DNA of 64,000 bases from positions 1 to 64,000 of the forward strand of contig JAVYIG010006382.1 of NCBI GenBank assembly GCA_035222895.1, in the 5' to 3' direction. This DNA comes from Strongylocentrotus droebachiensis (Eukaryota > Echinodermata > Echinoidea > Camarodonta > Strongylocentrotidae). Of this stretch, positions 25,513 to 38,300 are shown one piece after another. The position numbers and the translations under genes are program-made. Numbering within the stretch: the stretch's first letter is position 1; each line of letters starts with the position of its first letter. The notes below the pieces were generated by a model, which worked only from the letters and a program-made list of their open reading frames with translations, did no database searches and was not told the DNA's origin.

Positions 25513-27048
25513 CATACGTTTTGCGGTCGCAACGCCTCCGTATATATCACATAAACATATTTTTTTCCACCTGCAATAAAATTCCTTTCCGCTACGACCA
25601 TAAGCCTTTCTAACACAAGCTCTCTAATTAGAGGCCAATAAAACAAAATCTAAATTAACAAGCGTAAAATATGGGTTACCTCAAGCGTAACGAATCCCTA
25701 TTTTGGCTCGTTATAGGTCGATTGTCTCTCTGCTATCGATTTCAACTCACGTTTCAAACATTCAACGTTGTCCTCGCTTTTAGATATTACCGCACAGCCA
25801 TCGATCGCTTTAGTCGTTTTAATACATGCTATTGATTATTTTCAAGCTCGCTTAGCAAAGAAAAGCACAGCGCATATACGTTTTTCATTTTGTCGTAATG
25901 CTGAAACGTTTAGGCTAGCGCTTCACAAGATTAAAAAATGTTGCTGTGTTTGTATATATAATCAAAGGCGAATGTTGCTGAAATTACTAGACAACTAAGA
26001 ACAAAACGTATAATCTTATGAAAAATGTGGTTACGAAATTTAAGCATACAATGTATTCTTCATGATTACAATATAATCAAACAACATATATCTATTTAGG
26101 TCCTCATCTATTTTCAAATGCTGGCAAATATCATATTCAAAATTATAATAAAGACGGTAAAAGACACTTAAAGCGCGAACAAATGTTTCACTAAAGACCT
26201 GCAACCTCTAGTAACATGACTAACGAAAACATATCTATGTTGTGTGTGATTTGACTTTGTATTTCGATATGCTATCGACTTCATTCTATATAATTATGTA
26301 CCATAACAAACATCTAAAGGAGAAGGTCCACGTTGCTTAAAAGTGTTATTTACTAAGAATTTCTTATCAGAGGCATAGCGCCGAAAAATGTGGTCTAAAT
26401 TCTCTGCCATGATTAATCCGCCTAAATGCGATGCGTTAGTCATTCGATTTCATATTGTGCAAAATGTTTGCTTTTTAATCCAGTATGTACCAGGGTACAT
26501 TTTAAATGAAAATGCAAAACAAAATTACTGTCAGCTGACTTTTTCATTAGAATTTCATGATAACGCATTTTTTTCTTTTTTCCCCCCTTTTTTTGTAATA
26601 CATATTTACAGTAATTCATAGGGACCTTAGGGTTTATACTTGGCCTTAAGTAATTGAACCACGTAACAATAACTGTTATTAGTTACTAAAATCGTGGCAT
26701 TTGATAGACTTTGATAGCATTTGATTGTGGAGCCAGTTTGCCACATAAATTTAGCATTTGTTATTGCTAACAAGTTTTATGTAACAGGGCCCAGGTGTAA
26801 CTTAGGCCGCTTACAAGAATTAGGACTTTAGTGAACAGAGCACCATATTCACACTGTATATATAGATTGTTAAAGTTGTAATATCAAACATAATTATGTA
26901 TTCTTCCACAAATTATGAGACCTAAGTGTAGGCAGGGCTTTAGTTGCAGATTTCAAGCTCTGTTAATTAGACATTTTAAACGGTATACCCATAAGGAAAA
27001 TACATTTCTAATGCCTTATTTTTCTTTATTCCTATCATTCATATACAG

Positions 27049-27241
27049 GTGTCGTCCATTAACCGGGTATTACGCAATCTTGCTGCAGAAAAGACCATGG
27101 GTCATGGGGACATGTTCGACAAACTGCGCATGCTCAATGGCCAGTGGGCGCGGTCAGGTCCTTGGTACGCCCCCAATGTCAATCCTGCTATGTCGGGTCA
27201 ACCTCTCGGTCACCACACAATGGAACCCTTCAAGAAGGAAG
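27049..27241 (+). CDS. pax6: Pax6 exon: end of paired domain and linker
   Basis: It encodes 64 codons plus one base. [15 protein letters not shown] completes the RED helix-turn-helix of the paired domain. [11 protein letters not shown] follows, the conserved Pax6 linker motif, and then a Trp/Pro/Gly-containing linker ([25 protein letters not shown]) that differs from vertebrate PAX6. No octapeptide is seen, as expected for Pax6. The acceptor is 'catatacag|GTG' and the donor is GAAG|GTAAGT. It enters in phase 0 and leaves in phase 1, matching both neighbours exactly. At 193 nt it is somewhat longer than human exon 7 (166 nt as I recall). The reading frame continues a few codons into the intron before a stop. 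Confidence 0.96.
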
Positions 27242-27308
27242 GTAAGTCGTCCTTGTAAAAGCACACGTTCAAACTATTTTGTCCCCTTATTTACTTCGAT
27301 GTTCACCA

Positions 27309-27457
27309 GGGCCTCATTTCACAAAACTTGTCATCAGTGACAAATGACAGTTTTTGTTATAAGCTAGTGAAATCCTTGCTTCTGATTGTTTATCAGCAGA
27401 TTTGTCATTAATTGTTTTCATTTGTCATTGAGAAAAGGCTTTGTGAAAAACGGCCCA
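27309..27457 (+). mobile_element. MITE family A, copy 2
   Basis: It starts 70 bp after the exon donor. It carries 'tttcacaaaacttgtcatca', 'gtgacaaatgacagtttttg', 'ttataagctagtgaaatcc' and 'ggctttgtgaaaaacggccc'. The left end (AGGGCCTCATTTCACAAAAC) and right end (TTTGTGAAAAACGGCCC) are imperfect inverted repeats. No coding capacity. Confidence 0.88.
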
Positions 27458-28093
27458 GCTCCTTCTTTTCTCATTCCCAAATCCAGAAAACAGACTGGCT
27501 TTAAACGCTTTCAATTTGTCGCACCACGCTTACAATATAAAGAAAAAGTACTTCACGTGACTTCCCAAAAAATATCTGAAAACCTATCTCTACTTTTCCT
27601 CTTAATAGTTCCTTTGACCTATTGATTGCGCCTTGTGTCCTCTGGAAAAGGCGGTATGACCTTTGTTCAGATCAAATATTATTATTATCAGTATACGTAG
27701 TATTAATACTTTTATGTCCATTTTGTTGTTCTTTGATATTATTCTTCTATAATTGTATGGATAGTTTTGTATATATTTCTGTTTATGGTCAATAAATGAA
27801 AATGAAAAAATATTACTTACGTTACTGACCAAACACAGCATTAGCATATTAAGTGATTCTATCAATCTGCAAGTTCTACCATAGAGCTTTTGATCAGGTC
27901 ATTCCAACTGAAACCGAAAAGTAAGCGAATCTGAAACTGAAAACTGAATTATGTGGTGAAATATTAATTTTGGTATTAAATTATGCTAATAATGTCATAA
28001 TTCGTGGTGAAGCATTAGACATCGAATAACCATGTGCCTTGGGCTCGCCAAAATATAATTTGTTTCAGTAGTTGCTAATATTGGATATGCATA

Positions 28094-28216
28094 TAATAGG
28101 GACTTTTAGATTTGCGTGGATTGATACGTGTGACGTCCATTCAAGGCAGTGCATTAAAAGGACGTCGATCGTAGCATAGACCTATTGTCTTCGTGCGAAT
28201 CTAAAAGTCCCTAATA
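28094..28216. mobile_element. MITE-like element with 21-bp terminal inverted repeats
   Basis: The left end TAATAGGGACTTTTAGATTTG (28094-28114) is inverted at the right end (28196-28216) with 19 of 21 bases matching. The interior has subterminal symmetry: 'tgacgtcc' on the left and 'ggacgtcg' on the right. It is 123 bp long with no coding capacity. This fits a small non-autonomous DNA transposon; the flanking duplication may be TA. Only one copy was found in the window. Confidence 0.7.
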
Positions 28217-30429
28217 GCAACCATCTTGCACCCTTGTGAAATAAAACAGAAAACATAGAGATCCCAATCGAAAATGAATACATCAGTTTTATTTATAAGA
28301 GGTCTTAACAAGACAAAACATGGTCAATGGTTAGGATTCAATCCACATTGCATAATGCATAGCGTGCTTCTGAGAGAAATAGAGGATTTAAGTCATTTAT
28401 AAGACCAACGCTTGTATTGAAGTAAACATAGAGACAATGCATTGAAAAAGTGGCGAGCATAAATGCATTGCGATATCTCCGAAACTTAAAACCCATTTCC
28501 CATAATATTCTATATCATTACCACTAAATTTTCTTACCCATTATGGGAGTTTAATCAAAATGGATTTAGATGCTATTAAAGTAAGTGAGATATATATTAT
28601 ACCACAAAGATATAAGCCTTGGTAGATTTGGCATGTTCTACTGCTTAATGTTGCTGTTTAAGGATTTGTATGTTTTTGCTTTTTAATGACATTTTTTATT
28701 ACATGAAATATACTTTAAACATTCAAGTCCATGATTTCTTCATGTGAGTCTACAAGTACTCCACAGCGGAAATGAAAATACATTGCGGCGATGTACATTT
28801 ATTGCAAAACATAAATGCTCCTCGGAATGTTCCCAATATGATGCAGATGACTGTTTACAATCGGATCCTTTCCCCATTTATAAATACATGTAATACAACC
28901 AACATCAGACGCTTTAGATGTAATGATTTGACCACATACTTGTACAATTCAAAAGGCGACACATGCTAACAAATACCATTCCAGGCTCTCAATATGTTGG
29001 TATGATGGGGGAAGTTAAATTCAAACATTCGATAAAGTATGCAAGAAGTGCAATATCGTGAACCCATTCTGTCTTTTTTTCTCCGAAAAAAAAAATCGAT
29101 GAAAATCAAATAATCGACTGGAGCTGTATCTAAACGTCACATATCGCAATCGCGATGATTTATTGCTACCTTTAGCAAATGTACTTTTGCACAAATTCTC
29201 GGGTCACTTGAACTTTTCTGCCCAACCTCGCGTTGCCATGGTTTCCAATAATTCGAGGGAAACTTGTTACACGCATGCCTTAGCATTGTCTCCCGTTATT
29301 CCTTCCATTTCTTATTTTTCTACCATAAACCCAGGCTCATTGAGATATATTTGTGCGCGGATGCATGTGCTAATTTCTTATTAGTAACGAATATTTGTCT
29401 AACTGCAACTTCATATTAAGGAGAAGCTTTAATTTTTTCTGAATGCCACATAGACCTTTATATTTAATATTAAAAAGTAACAACATTTTGACAGGGTAAT
29501 GCATGCTAGAAATTATAGTCAGTGTTCTTGTATCATAATCATACTATGTGAAGGGGGTTTTATCTTTCCTTCTAGGTTTATGTTTACAAATTCAATTTCT
29601 TGTCATTTCTTGTAATTTCATTCCTTGACAGTTTTTGTTGTCATTAAATTCATTCGTACTTTTTCTTTAAAACTAGATCAAATTTGCCCGTGTTAATGAG
29701 AATTATGAATCGTGAACTATTGAACTTACAATGAAAACAAAGAAATAGTTAATTCCATATGTATAGAGGCTCTTTCATAAACTATACGATTCGTGCAGCG
29801 ATGACGTAATACATTGATATTTTCACTTTGACGCGTGCAGAAGAAAGTAATATGCAAAACAAAAATGTGTTCATGCGTTTATTAATATGTAAAGCGCACA
29901 AGTATACAAACATTCCTCTTCTCGCAAAGGTTATGGAAGATTTAAACTTGAATATGATCGTAGTCGAACGCAACTTTTCAAATTAACTTCTTGTTATCGT
30001 TTGGTATTTTTTAGAAACTTTTATTGATCTGTTTAGTCATTTCTCTGATTTTATTTTAATGAATTTGAAGCCAGGGTATACATCCCCTTTAAGAAAGGAC
30101 ATGATAGTGGATGAAATGAAGTACGTCATATCAAGGATACTGTATGTTTCTTGCCCCATTTCGCTGACTATCAGGGCATCACTAAAGCCATATCAGGGAC
30201 TACGTAGGCAGGTAATTTAGGAGAAGCAACGAACAGAATTAAGTCAAGGAAATAATATCCAAAGGATGTAGTCTGTTCTTTGCCCAATTTCGTTGGCCGT
30301 CGGTGCGTTATTGCGTTCCATAGATGGGAGGAGGTCCAAAATGAAATTGGACCATTGTGATTCTGTGGCCTCGCGGAATTAACGAAAATTCATCTAGTAC
30401 GCTCGTGTCCAGTTTCTCTTGGGTACTGC

Positions 30430-30565
30430 AGGGGGTGTTTCACAAAACTTGTCATCAGTGACAAATGACAGTTTTTGTTATAAGCTACTGAAATCCTTGC
30501 TTCTGATTGGTTATCAACAGATTTGTCACTGATATTTGTCATTTGTCATTGTAATACGCTTCAAA
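30430..30565 (+). mobile_element. MITE family A, copy 3 (right end degraded)
   Basis: It begins GGGGGTGTTTCACAAAACTT and keeps the core ('gtcatcagtgacaaatgaca', 'gattggttatcaacagattt'). The right terminal repeat has decayed to 'gtaatacgcttcaaattt'. Otherwise it is nearly identical to copies 2 and 4. Confidence 0.85.
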
Positions 30566-31439
30566 TTTCTGTATTGTTAAGATACACAGAGCTCAGTGAA
30601 TACGCGCAGGACCTTATTCCGCCTATTTACAATTAATTTACACGTTTAAAAAAGAACCGGTGTTATGTTTGTTTGTTGTTGTTTTTTGCGCCGGTTTACC
30701 GCGTCATAGCTAAACGTGTCTCTATTCGATGTTTTTTATGCGCATTCCTCCCAGTGCTCTTACCATAGTATTACAAAAAAAACTCGAATGATGCAAAGAC
30801 GAGACGATGTTAACGTTCTGTCTATGATATCGCCGCTATTTTCTATTAGATCAAGAATGGTTTTCCAGTCGGCAGTGCGATTCATTTTCAAGATAATCAG
30901 GGAAAGTCCCTTCCAGCTTCTTAAAGTTCGCATGACAAAAGAATTGAAATTCCCTCCACTTTATCTGCTTAATCGAAAGATGTTAGCTAACATCGAGTCT
31001 TACTTACTATATACGCCATGGATGTGAAGTCTGTGTTTATTTTTAAATAAAAGTACAACGCAAGCAATTCAACTATACGTTTATTCATGAGCATATTTTT
31101 TATTTACCTCGATATTTATTTGACACCTGAGAAGAAAAAATGAAAAAGCAATGTAATGAATATTCAATCTTACTCTTTTTATTCTATTCTAATTTATTTT
31201 ATTTTTTATTTTTTTATTTAATCTTATTTTATTATATTTCGTTTTATTAACTTTTTTGTATACATATACAACTAATAAAAAATACATTTAGAATGAAACA
31301 AATTTCACTTCACTGTATCCCATGAGATGTACTCAGCTTTTTCCAATTGGACTCAACATAAAGATGCATAATAGGTAATACAACGAAGGCTGGAATAGAC
31401 AATAGTTTCATGGAGACATATTATAATTGAGGTATGTAC

Positions 31440-31660
31440 AAAGATACAGATTAGTAGCGTGCCGTGGTTGAAGGGGGCTATTTTTCTACTACTATCTCGT
31501 GTGTTTGGTAGCCTCGTGGTACGCGAGACAGGTAATCATACGAGATAATCGAATGAAACAATCTTGGTAGTCGTTCTTGCGTAATAGATCAGAACGTCTC
31601 GCGCTCTCATCCTACCGACTATCACCTGGTAGACGACGCTCTCGAACCTCCAGGTGTTAA
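31440..31660. other. CpG-richer non-repetitive patch
   Basis: A higher-complexity segment rich in 'cgag' and 'acgcgaga' motifs ('tacgagataatcgaatgaaa', 'cagaacgtctcgcgctctca') directly left of a purine-rich minisatellite. No coding frame. Possible regulatory block. Confidence 0.2.
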
Positions 31661-32095
31661 TGCGTAGCGGGACACTAGGGGTGTCGGGTAAATAAGGGGG
31701 AGAGGATTGGTGCAATTGTGGACAGGGTTGGATGAAGGTGGGAAGAGGGGTTGTGATGGTAGAGAGGGGAATGGATGAAGACAGTGGAGAGAGTGGGTGA
31801 AATGGGGAGAGGGGTGGGCGAGGGTGTAGAGAGCGTTGGGTGCAGTGGGAGAGGGTGGATGATGGAAAAGAGGGACGGGTAAAGATGGAGTGAAGGTGGA
31901 TAATGGCTTGGGATACTGGTAGAGGGGTTTATGAAGGTGGGGAGGGGTGAGTGTAAGTTGGGAGATATGGGTCAAATTAGAAAGAGGGGTGTGTGAAGGT
32001 GGAGAGAGGGATGGATAAATTTGTGGAAACGGGTGGGCTAAAGCGGGGAGAAGGAATTTTGTAAGTGGGAGAGGGTTTGCTGAATGTGGAGAAAA
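31660..32095. repeat. Purine-rich G-run minisatellite
   Basis: A degenerate tandem array with units of about 25-45 bp such as 'gagaggggtgggcgagggtg' and 'gaaggtggggaggggtgag'. The + strand is almost all purine and G-rich. The 117-codon minus-strand frame across it (His/Pro/Leu-rich) is an artefact. Confidence 0.85.
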
Positions 32096-32489
32096 GGCCG
32101 TTACTGTCTAATATTATAAGATGTTAAGGACTGTATTTTCAAGCTTTTTTATTTCGATGTATGAATTGGATTTTACCTCCGAATTTCTACAATTATATAT
32201 AGAATGTTATATGTCATTCTGCTGGCATTTATGTAACGACGAGATATCGATCTATGGATAGAAAGGTGACCACGAATCCTTGGATAATTTAAAAGATCAT
32301 TTTAAAAGGATGAGGGGACAAAGAAATGCTGTAAAAGACCACGTCTATATAGTATGAGGAAGGGAGGGGAATACAGAGAGAGGGAGGACGGGGAATAGAC
32401 GTTTCGTGTCTGCAGTTAATTTGCCGTGAAAGTTCTCTCATTAATTAGTTTTATGTCATCTCCCTTCAGGCTCAATGTATGTAGATTTA

Positions 32490-33010
32490 AGCCGCGCTCT
32501 GTCTGTCTCTTTCTCTCCCTTTCTTTCTCTCTCTCCCTCTCTTTCTCTTTCCCTCCCCGTATCTTTCCCTCTCTTTTAGTGTTTATGTGTGTGTGTCCCC
32601 ATTTCCACTCCTTTCCACTCTTTTTCATCTACCTTTTCCTCTCTTCATCACTTCTCTCCTCTCCTCTCCTCTCCGGTTTTTCTCATACTTCCACTACATC
32701 CTTCCCTCTCTGTCTGGCTTCTTCCCATCTCTCATCTCTTTCTCTGTCTGTCCCACTTTTTGTTCACTCTCTCTCTCTCTCTCTCTCTTTCCCTCCCCGT
32801 ATCTTTCCCTTTCTTTGAGTATTTATGTGTGTGTCCCCATTTCGACTCCTTTCCACTCTTTTTCATCTATCTTTTCCTCTCGTCATCGCTTCCTCTCCTC
32901 TCCATTTCTTCGCATACATTTGACTACATCTTTTCCTCTCTGTCTTTCTTCTTCCCATGTCCAACCTTTTTCTTTCTCTCTCACTCTCTAATACTGTCTC
33001 TCTCCCATTT
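32490..33010. repeat. CT-rich region with a 240-bp tandem duplication
   Basis: A long pyrimidine tract. The block 'ctttccctccccgtatcttt' ... 'atgtgtgtgt' ... 'ccactctttttcatct' occurs at about 32547 and again at 32787, a 240-bp spacing, with minor changes. Several long Ser/Leu/Phe-rich frames (up to 148 codons) are by-products. Confidence 0.85.
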
Positions 33011-34073
33011 TTTTTTGTTCTCGAGCTATTCTTGATGGCGAAATACCAGAAACCATGAACATTTTGAAGTCTGACATACGATGGACATGTCCCCATTTTC
33101 TCAAAAAAGTACACTTTAATCTGTCTGTGTTTTCCTTATCATTCGTTTCCCTCACCTCCATCTCCCTCTATTCCCAAGTGTACAAATATGCATGTTCATT
33201 TATTGCGGACAGGCCAATCAATACTAAGCAACTTCGCCGAATATAAGTTGACATTTTATTTGAATAGCAACGGGATCGGGTGAACTATAGAATTTTAAAG
33301 TCCCATATATTTTTGTTTGTTTTTTGATTTTCATTTATTTAGTTACTTACTACTTTGAGAGATGGAACACCCTGATCGTCATCAATATATTTTTTTTATC
33401 AGCAGTTAACCATTTATTTTAGTTTCATATATATCATTCATTGTATTCATGAAAAATAATGCATGGAGCAAGGAAATTTGTTGAAATTGAAAAGAATTGA
33501 ACTCGACAAACAGAAAATCAACAGACGTATTCAATAAGCTGTTATTTGTATTGAAATAGAAATTCATAGACAAAAATAAAAGACCGCCCGCCATTACATG
33601 AGAAAATACCTCTAATCATGGAATTCCACACAGTATTCATTGACGCTATTTGCTTCATCAAACACCAATAAGATTCGATGAGGAAATCGAGAATAATTTC
33701 GACAAGAAATGAGACAAAAATAAATAATACTAGGAGGACATGGTCACCTCAGCGCTACCAAAACCGCAAATTAGTGGGGTAAGATGGGAAAGTGTCAACC
33801 CCATACCAACCCCACACCCTTATGCCCCCTGTCCGCCATCTAAGCTCACACATTATAGAAAGCGTTCACATAATGTCACTATTAACCACCACGAGGACAA
33901 ACTCTGTCACTGCATCAACTCCCAATATAGTACTCATAATGAATTATAACGTTGAAATATTGCAGTGGCGCTCCGGCATATAGTGCCCCCGTATTAGCAA
34001 TATAAGTGTGAGTGGATCGGGAGTTTTAAAAGTGTTGGGGGCATCCCATAGGGGTAGGGGTCTGGAGGACAAA

Positions 34074-34410
34074 GGTGAAAAATGATACGTCTTGTCCAGA
34101 ATAGTCTCTGTCGGGATAGTGATCTCAACATCTTCATCATCACTGCCAAGGTGTCATTCCGCACTCATTAAACCCTTAAAGGGACCCTTAAACTAGTTAA
34201 AGGGATTAACTTCAGTGTTAAGTTTTTGTTAAATCGTAAGATATTGGTGAAAAATGATACGTCTTGTCCAGAATAGTCTCTGTCGGGATGGGGATCTCAA
34301 CATCTTCATCATCACTGCCAAGGTGTCATTCCGCACTCATTAAACCCTTAACGGGACCCTTAAAGGGATTAACTTCAGTGTTAATATCACAACAAATTCG
34401 TAAGATATTG
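34074..34410. repeat. 172-bp tandem duplication
   Basis: Two copies beginning 'ggtgaaaaatgatacgtctt' at 34074 and 34246 share 'gtccagaatagtctctgtcg', 'ctcaacatcttcatcatcac' and 'gtgtcattccgcactcatta'. They differ by small deletions near 'cttaaactagttaaaggg', which only the first copy retains in full. The ends carry 'aaatcgtaagatattg' or 'aaattcgtaagatattg'. Confidence 0.9.
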
Positions 34411-34696
34411 CCCCGATCTCTGTGACGTAGTCTCTCTCTCAACAGTTAAAACTAGCCTTTTCATATGTAAAGTCTTTAGAATTAGGTGCCATTTACCTGT
34501 AAGAACTTGAAACATCAAATTTATATATTTCATCTACCATGTCTTGAATTGTTTCGTATGTGAAAAGAAGAAAAAAAATTCACAATGATTTATTTGATAT
34601 TCCATTGAATTTAAGGCTTGGTATTGTTTGGCGCTATAGATGTTGGTCTTGATAAGCTTGCTCTGAATTTTGATTAATATTCCCCTTTCCCACTTT

Positions 34697-34975
34697 TAAT
34701 AATAATAATAATATTGGATTCTTATATATCGCACGTATCGACCTTGCAAGGTCATCAAGGCTCTCCAACATTACCCGGCTATGCTAGGCTGCCGATTACG
34801 ACGCTCACAGCATTTAAAGGAATTCCTTCCTACCGGTACCCATTTAACACCTGGGTGGAGAGTGGCAAATGTATATCAATGTTTTGCCAAAGGACATTAG
34901 TGCCGCGGCGGGACTCGAACCGCGGACCTTGTGGTCGACAGTCCGGCGACGTATCCACTCATCCACGACACCTCT
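34697..34975 (-). mobile_element. tRNA-derived SINE family C, near full length
   Basis: Read on the minus strand, the head is at 34975: 'gtggatgagtggatacgtcg' (A-box region), then CCGCGGTTCGAGTCCC, a perfect B box GGTTCGAGTCC. The body and the (ATT)n tail at 34697 follow. It shares 'aaggaattccttcctaccgg' and 'tacccatttaa' with the copies at 22681 and 25232. Internal Pol III promoter boxes identify it as a tRNA-class SINE. Confidence 0.85.
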
Positions 34976-35149
34976 ACTTTTTCACCCCCTATATCAAGTA
35001 TGAAAATCACTTGGGATGGGTGATGAGAATGATCTGTTTGATTGAGAAGGAGGTGCCTAAGTCCCCCGATATGTCTGCGAGCATGAATATACATTTCACA
35101 CATCTTCAGCTTCGACCAATATCTTACGAAATAAACTTACTATGTTGAT

Positions 35150-35260
35150 GTGTACTATGCCCTAGTGAAGTTAATCAGCTCTGCTAACTCCAATTAGTGA
35201 CGCCTGTCTGTTAATCACAACCAGAGGGCGGAATTCATTAACAACGCTTTGCTTCCTTCT
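35150..35260. promoter_or_regulatory. Candidate element with clustered homeodomain-type sites
   Basis: In 110 bp there are 'ccaattagtgacgc', 'gttaatcacaacc' and 'ttcattaacaacgc': three TAAT/ATTA cores plus a Runx-like AACCAC-type sequence. It is non-repetitive and lies in the large intron. It is suggestive of an enhancer, but AT-rich introns contain TAAT cores by chance. Confidence 0.2.
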
Positions 35261-35579
35261 TGATTGTTCTAATGGGTAAAATCTTCCAAAAAGACCCTAA
35301 TTTGTGCCTCTAAGACGTGACATTGTATCGCCACCAAGGGACGTAAATGTTTAAATAATAAAACGCGCTAAAAAGTGCATAAAAGCCTAACTAAACCCCA
35401 CGTGTATATTCGAGAGTTTCTTCTTACGTGTGACTGTACGGTATAGCTCTGCCTATGGAGCAGCTTATAAAATGATGGTCTTTGAGTAAACGAGGGCAGG
35501 GATATATGGAGCGGGCGGGACGACATACTTGCACGGGGCCGGAGCTGCGGTGTATTCCACCCCCGAAGCATCGTAAAGG

Positions 35580-35780
35580 TGTCATTTTGCGACTCGGAAA
35601 CTGTCTTCTAATTCCCGCCCAAGTACCTCAAGATCCCCTTCTATCGTCAGGGTAATTCTAGTGATATCGTGTTTCGTCGCGTCGAAACGCTATCTTTGCA
35701 TAGACACCCGATATGCAATTCGATCCGTCGCGGTGCGCGCGTCCTGGCGTGCTCTATCCATGGAGCTTACTTAGCACGGC
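35580..35780. other. CpG-rich patch
   Basis: Contains 'tgtttcgtcgcgtcgaaacg' (a short palindrome) and 'gatccgtcgcggtgcgcgcg'. CpG density is well above that of the flanks. No coding frame. Possible regulatory block. Confidence 0.2.
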
Positions 35781-37168
35781 AGCCAAGTGTTCATGCTTTG
35801 TTTATTTCATGAAACGGCTAAGAGCAAACTGAAGATGTTGTATGGTTTCGCTTCGTCACTTTATGATGTGCTTGTCACAATTACTGACAGGTTTTTGTCA
35901 CTTGATATCTGTATTGTTTGCTTTTCTTGCTCTTACCAAATTTCTTTAAATTAGGCCAATAAAAACACAAAATATGTTTATGTTTTCTATAACAAAACAT
36001 AATATGTCACCAAAATATACACCCCTTTTTTCTAGATGAAGTTCCATTTCCAATACATAGATAGGTAGTTTCATCATTATTGTTTGTAGTTATGCGTACA
36101 TCGTATTCATACAATATTGAGAAGAACTGTGTGTCAGTTCGTAAAGATGGCAGCAAGCCTTTATTAATACGATAATCCCCAAAGTTTCTGAATTTCTATT
36201 CGTGTCGATTCTGAAGTCAGAGGCATCCATCATTTTTTCTGTGAGCTTTTTACGCTCTTAATCAGTTTTAGACATCTTACCCCTACATACGGGTGAGGAA
36301 TCCTCTTTTTTGCGTCATTTTTGCTTTCCCAGATAATCTTATGTCAAATAAACGACATTACTAGACCTCTATAATTTTTGTTCCCTTTACATTTTTTAAT
36401 TTGTAAAAGGGATACTTTAGATTTGTTGACATGTGCATGACAAGCACTTAGCACTTTATCGAACAGGACATGATATTATTTTGACCTGAAAAACCTATTT
36501 CTCATGAATAGGCAACGCGCAATCCAGATGTCGTAATTTTCAACCTAGATCGCGTCCTCCTCTTTGTGCTTTGTGTACCCCCCCCCCTTCCTTTCTCTCT
36601 TCAATTAAAGGTATAAAAGATCCCCGACAAACCCATTATCCAAAAGCATACACAGTAATAAAAACCGTTTAATGTAAACGAATTCCCCATCTCTGTCGAT
36701 TCTCCTCCATAAATTCATTGCTCCGATGATGATCATCATCATCATACCGTTACAGAGATCCATTGTCTCATGTTGACAACGCCACTTTCTAAAAGGTATC
36801 TGCCTTTCTCGTCCCTTTTTAAAATTACAAATTCAAACATCCCTGATGATTATCATCATCCACAGGACCAAAATGAGGCAATTTTTTGTTTGCCTTTTGC
36901 ATTTTCCTTTCTCTCACTCTCCGGCACTTTAAAAAGTAAACAGGGAAAATATGAGGAGGCTAAAAAATGGCAGCGCTGTGGTTATTAAGGATGGCGTTTG
37001 AACGTGAAGAGCAGGATATGGAAAGCGAGGAACATGTTATTAGTCTCACAGCGGGAGGTGCCCCAATCTCCCCACTACGTTACTGATGATTCAGTTCAGT
37101 TTGTCGCATATCTTTACCCGCCTTCACTGCCAGGTTCACTGAAATATGGCGCCCTCATTCCCCAAGAC

Positions 37169-37199
<31 letters not shown>

Positions 37200-38079
37200 C
37201 CTCCCTCTTTCGTATAAATCATTGCACCTTTAATTCGCTCGAACCCTATCCGATCCCCTTTCTGCTTGGTACTCATTTGAGCCAATATTTGATATATATA
37301 TTACCTAATGTCCACTTATTGGCGTCTATTAAGAAACAAAGGGAAGACGATTGGGTAATGCATTTCCGCCAATTAATAGATAATACTTTAGTGTCCGAAT
37401 TCGAAACCCAACTCGCTCCTTCGTCCAAAAGGTTAAACACACACACACACAAACACATATTATATAAATATATAAATATCGCGTGAATATATATTACAAA
37501 TGTGTATGTATATATATTTTAATTGTTCCTTTAATTGTTCCTTTAAGTGCCATTTATTGGACTCAAACGAAGCCGCGCGTAATGTGCCCCCTTCCCCATT
37601 TTTATGTCTCTCTGTCTCTCTTTCTCCTTCTCTCCTTCTGTGTTCTCATCCTCCCCCCTCCCTCTCTCTCTTTCATTCTTAATATTTCATTAATGCGCTA
37701 TTCTAAGATAGCCCTCTACCTTTCTCTCTTTCTTTCCTCTATTTAATTCTTCTAACCTCTCTCTCTCTCTCTCTGTCAGCTGTATTATCTTCCGTTTTTA
37801 ATACGACTTATTCAACACGTTTCTTGATCTGCTATTATTAACTAATTAACTATATTGTCTGAATATCAAAGATATAGCTCTTTCATGAATTGCACTTGAA
37901 CATTATATCTTAGTATCAGAAGTTTATCACATTCCTTCAGTAATGGGTCTTGTATCTTAAGCAAACTCATTTTGGGACATAATGTGTTTTGATATTAGAA
38001 TTAAATTTCAACCGATTTCTTCTATTCCATTTCTCTTTTCAAGTCTATTCTATAAGCAAGGCGCTCCCGCATATCCCTG

Positions 38080-38300
38080 TGTTTTATGTAATTCTTCATT
38101 CTTCCGCCTGAATCGACCCGTCTCACCGCAGCTGACATCCCGGTGCACGGCCAATCCCGGGGAGAGTTGAGGGAAGGAATCGACCGACGCGGCTTGCTGC
38201 AAACCGCTCTCTAAAAATAAAATATATTTTCCACAGTCAATGTCGCCAGACTTTTCCCCCAGCGCGTCGGCGGGCGGGCAGGCGGGTAGATGGATGCTTG
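38080..38300. other. GC-rich intronic patch
   Basis: A segment rich in CpG ('ccgcctgaatcgacccgtct', 'cagcgcgtcggcgggcgggc') in an otherwise AT-rich intron. A 104-codon minus-strand frame crosses it and has no recognisable features. Possible enhancer or unmethylated CpG patch. Confidence 0.22.

Larger units (their letters stand above)
13904..27048 (+). other. pax6: Pax6 intron within the paired domain (13.1 kb)
   Basis: It is bounded by GTAAGT and 'tcatatacag', phase 0. It separates the codons for ...NIPS and [10 protein letters not shown]. It carries a 76-bp tandem duplication, the first MITE copy, two SINEs, simple repeats and a CpG-rich block near 21130-21480, each listed separately. The other parts (for example 14000-15150, 17000-17900, 18250-19250, 26000-26900) are AT-rich with no gene, RNA or repeat that I recognise. 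Confidence 0.9.

Noticed and set aside
32426-33035. Three overlapping + strand frames of 130-148 codons
   Set aside because: Products of CT-rich low-complexity DNA and a 240-bp tandem duplication; all three reading frames are open together.
34880-34975. Possible functional tRNA gene on the minus strand
   Set aside because: A B box is present but the sequence does not fold as a complete tRNA and is joined to a SINE body and tail seen in two other copies.
34714-35148. 144-codon + strand frame
   Set aside because: Mostly a translation of the tRNA-derived SINE at 34697-34975, so not a host gene.
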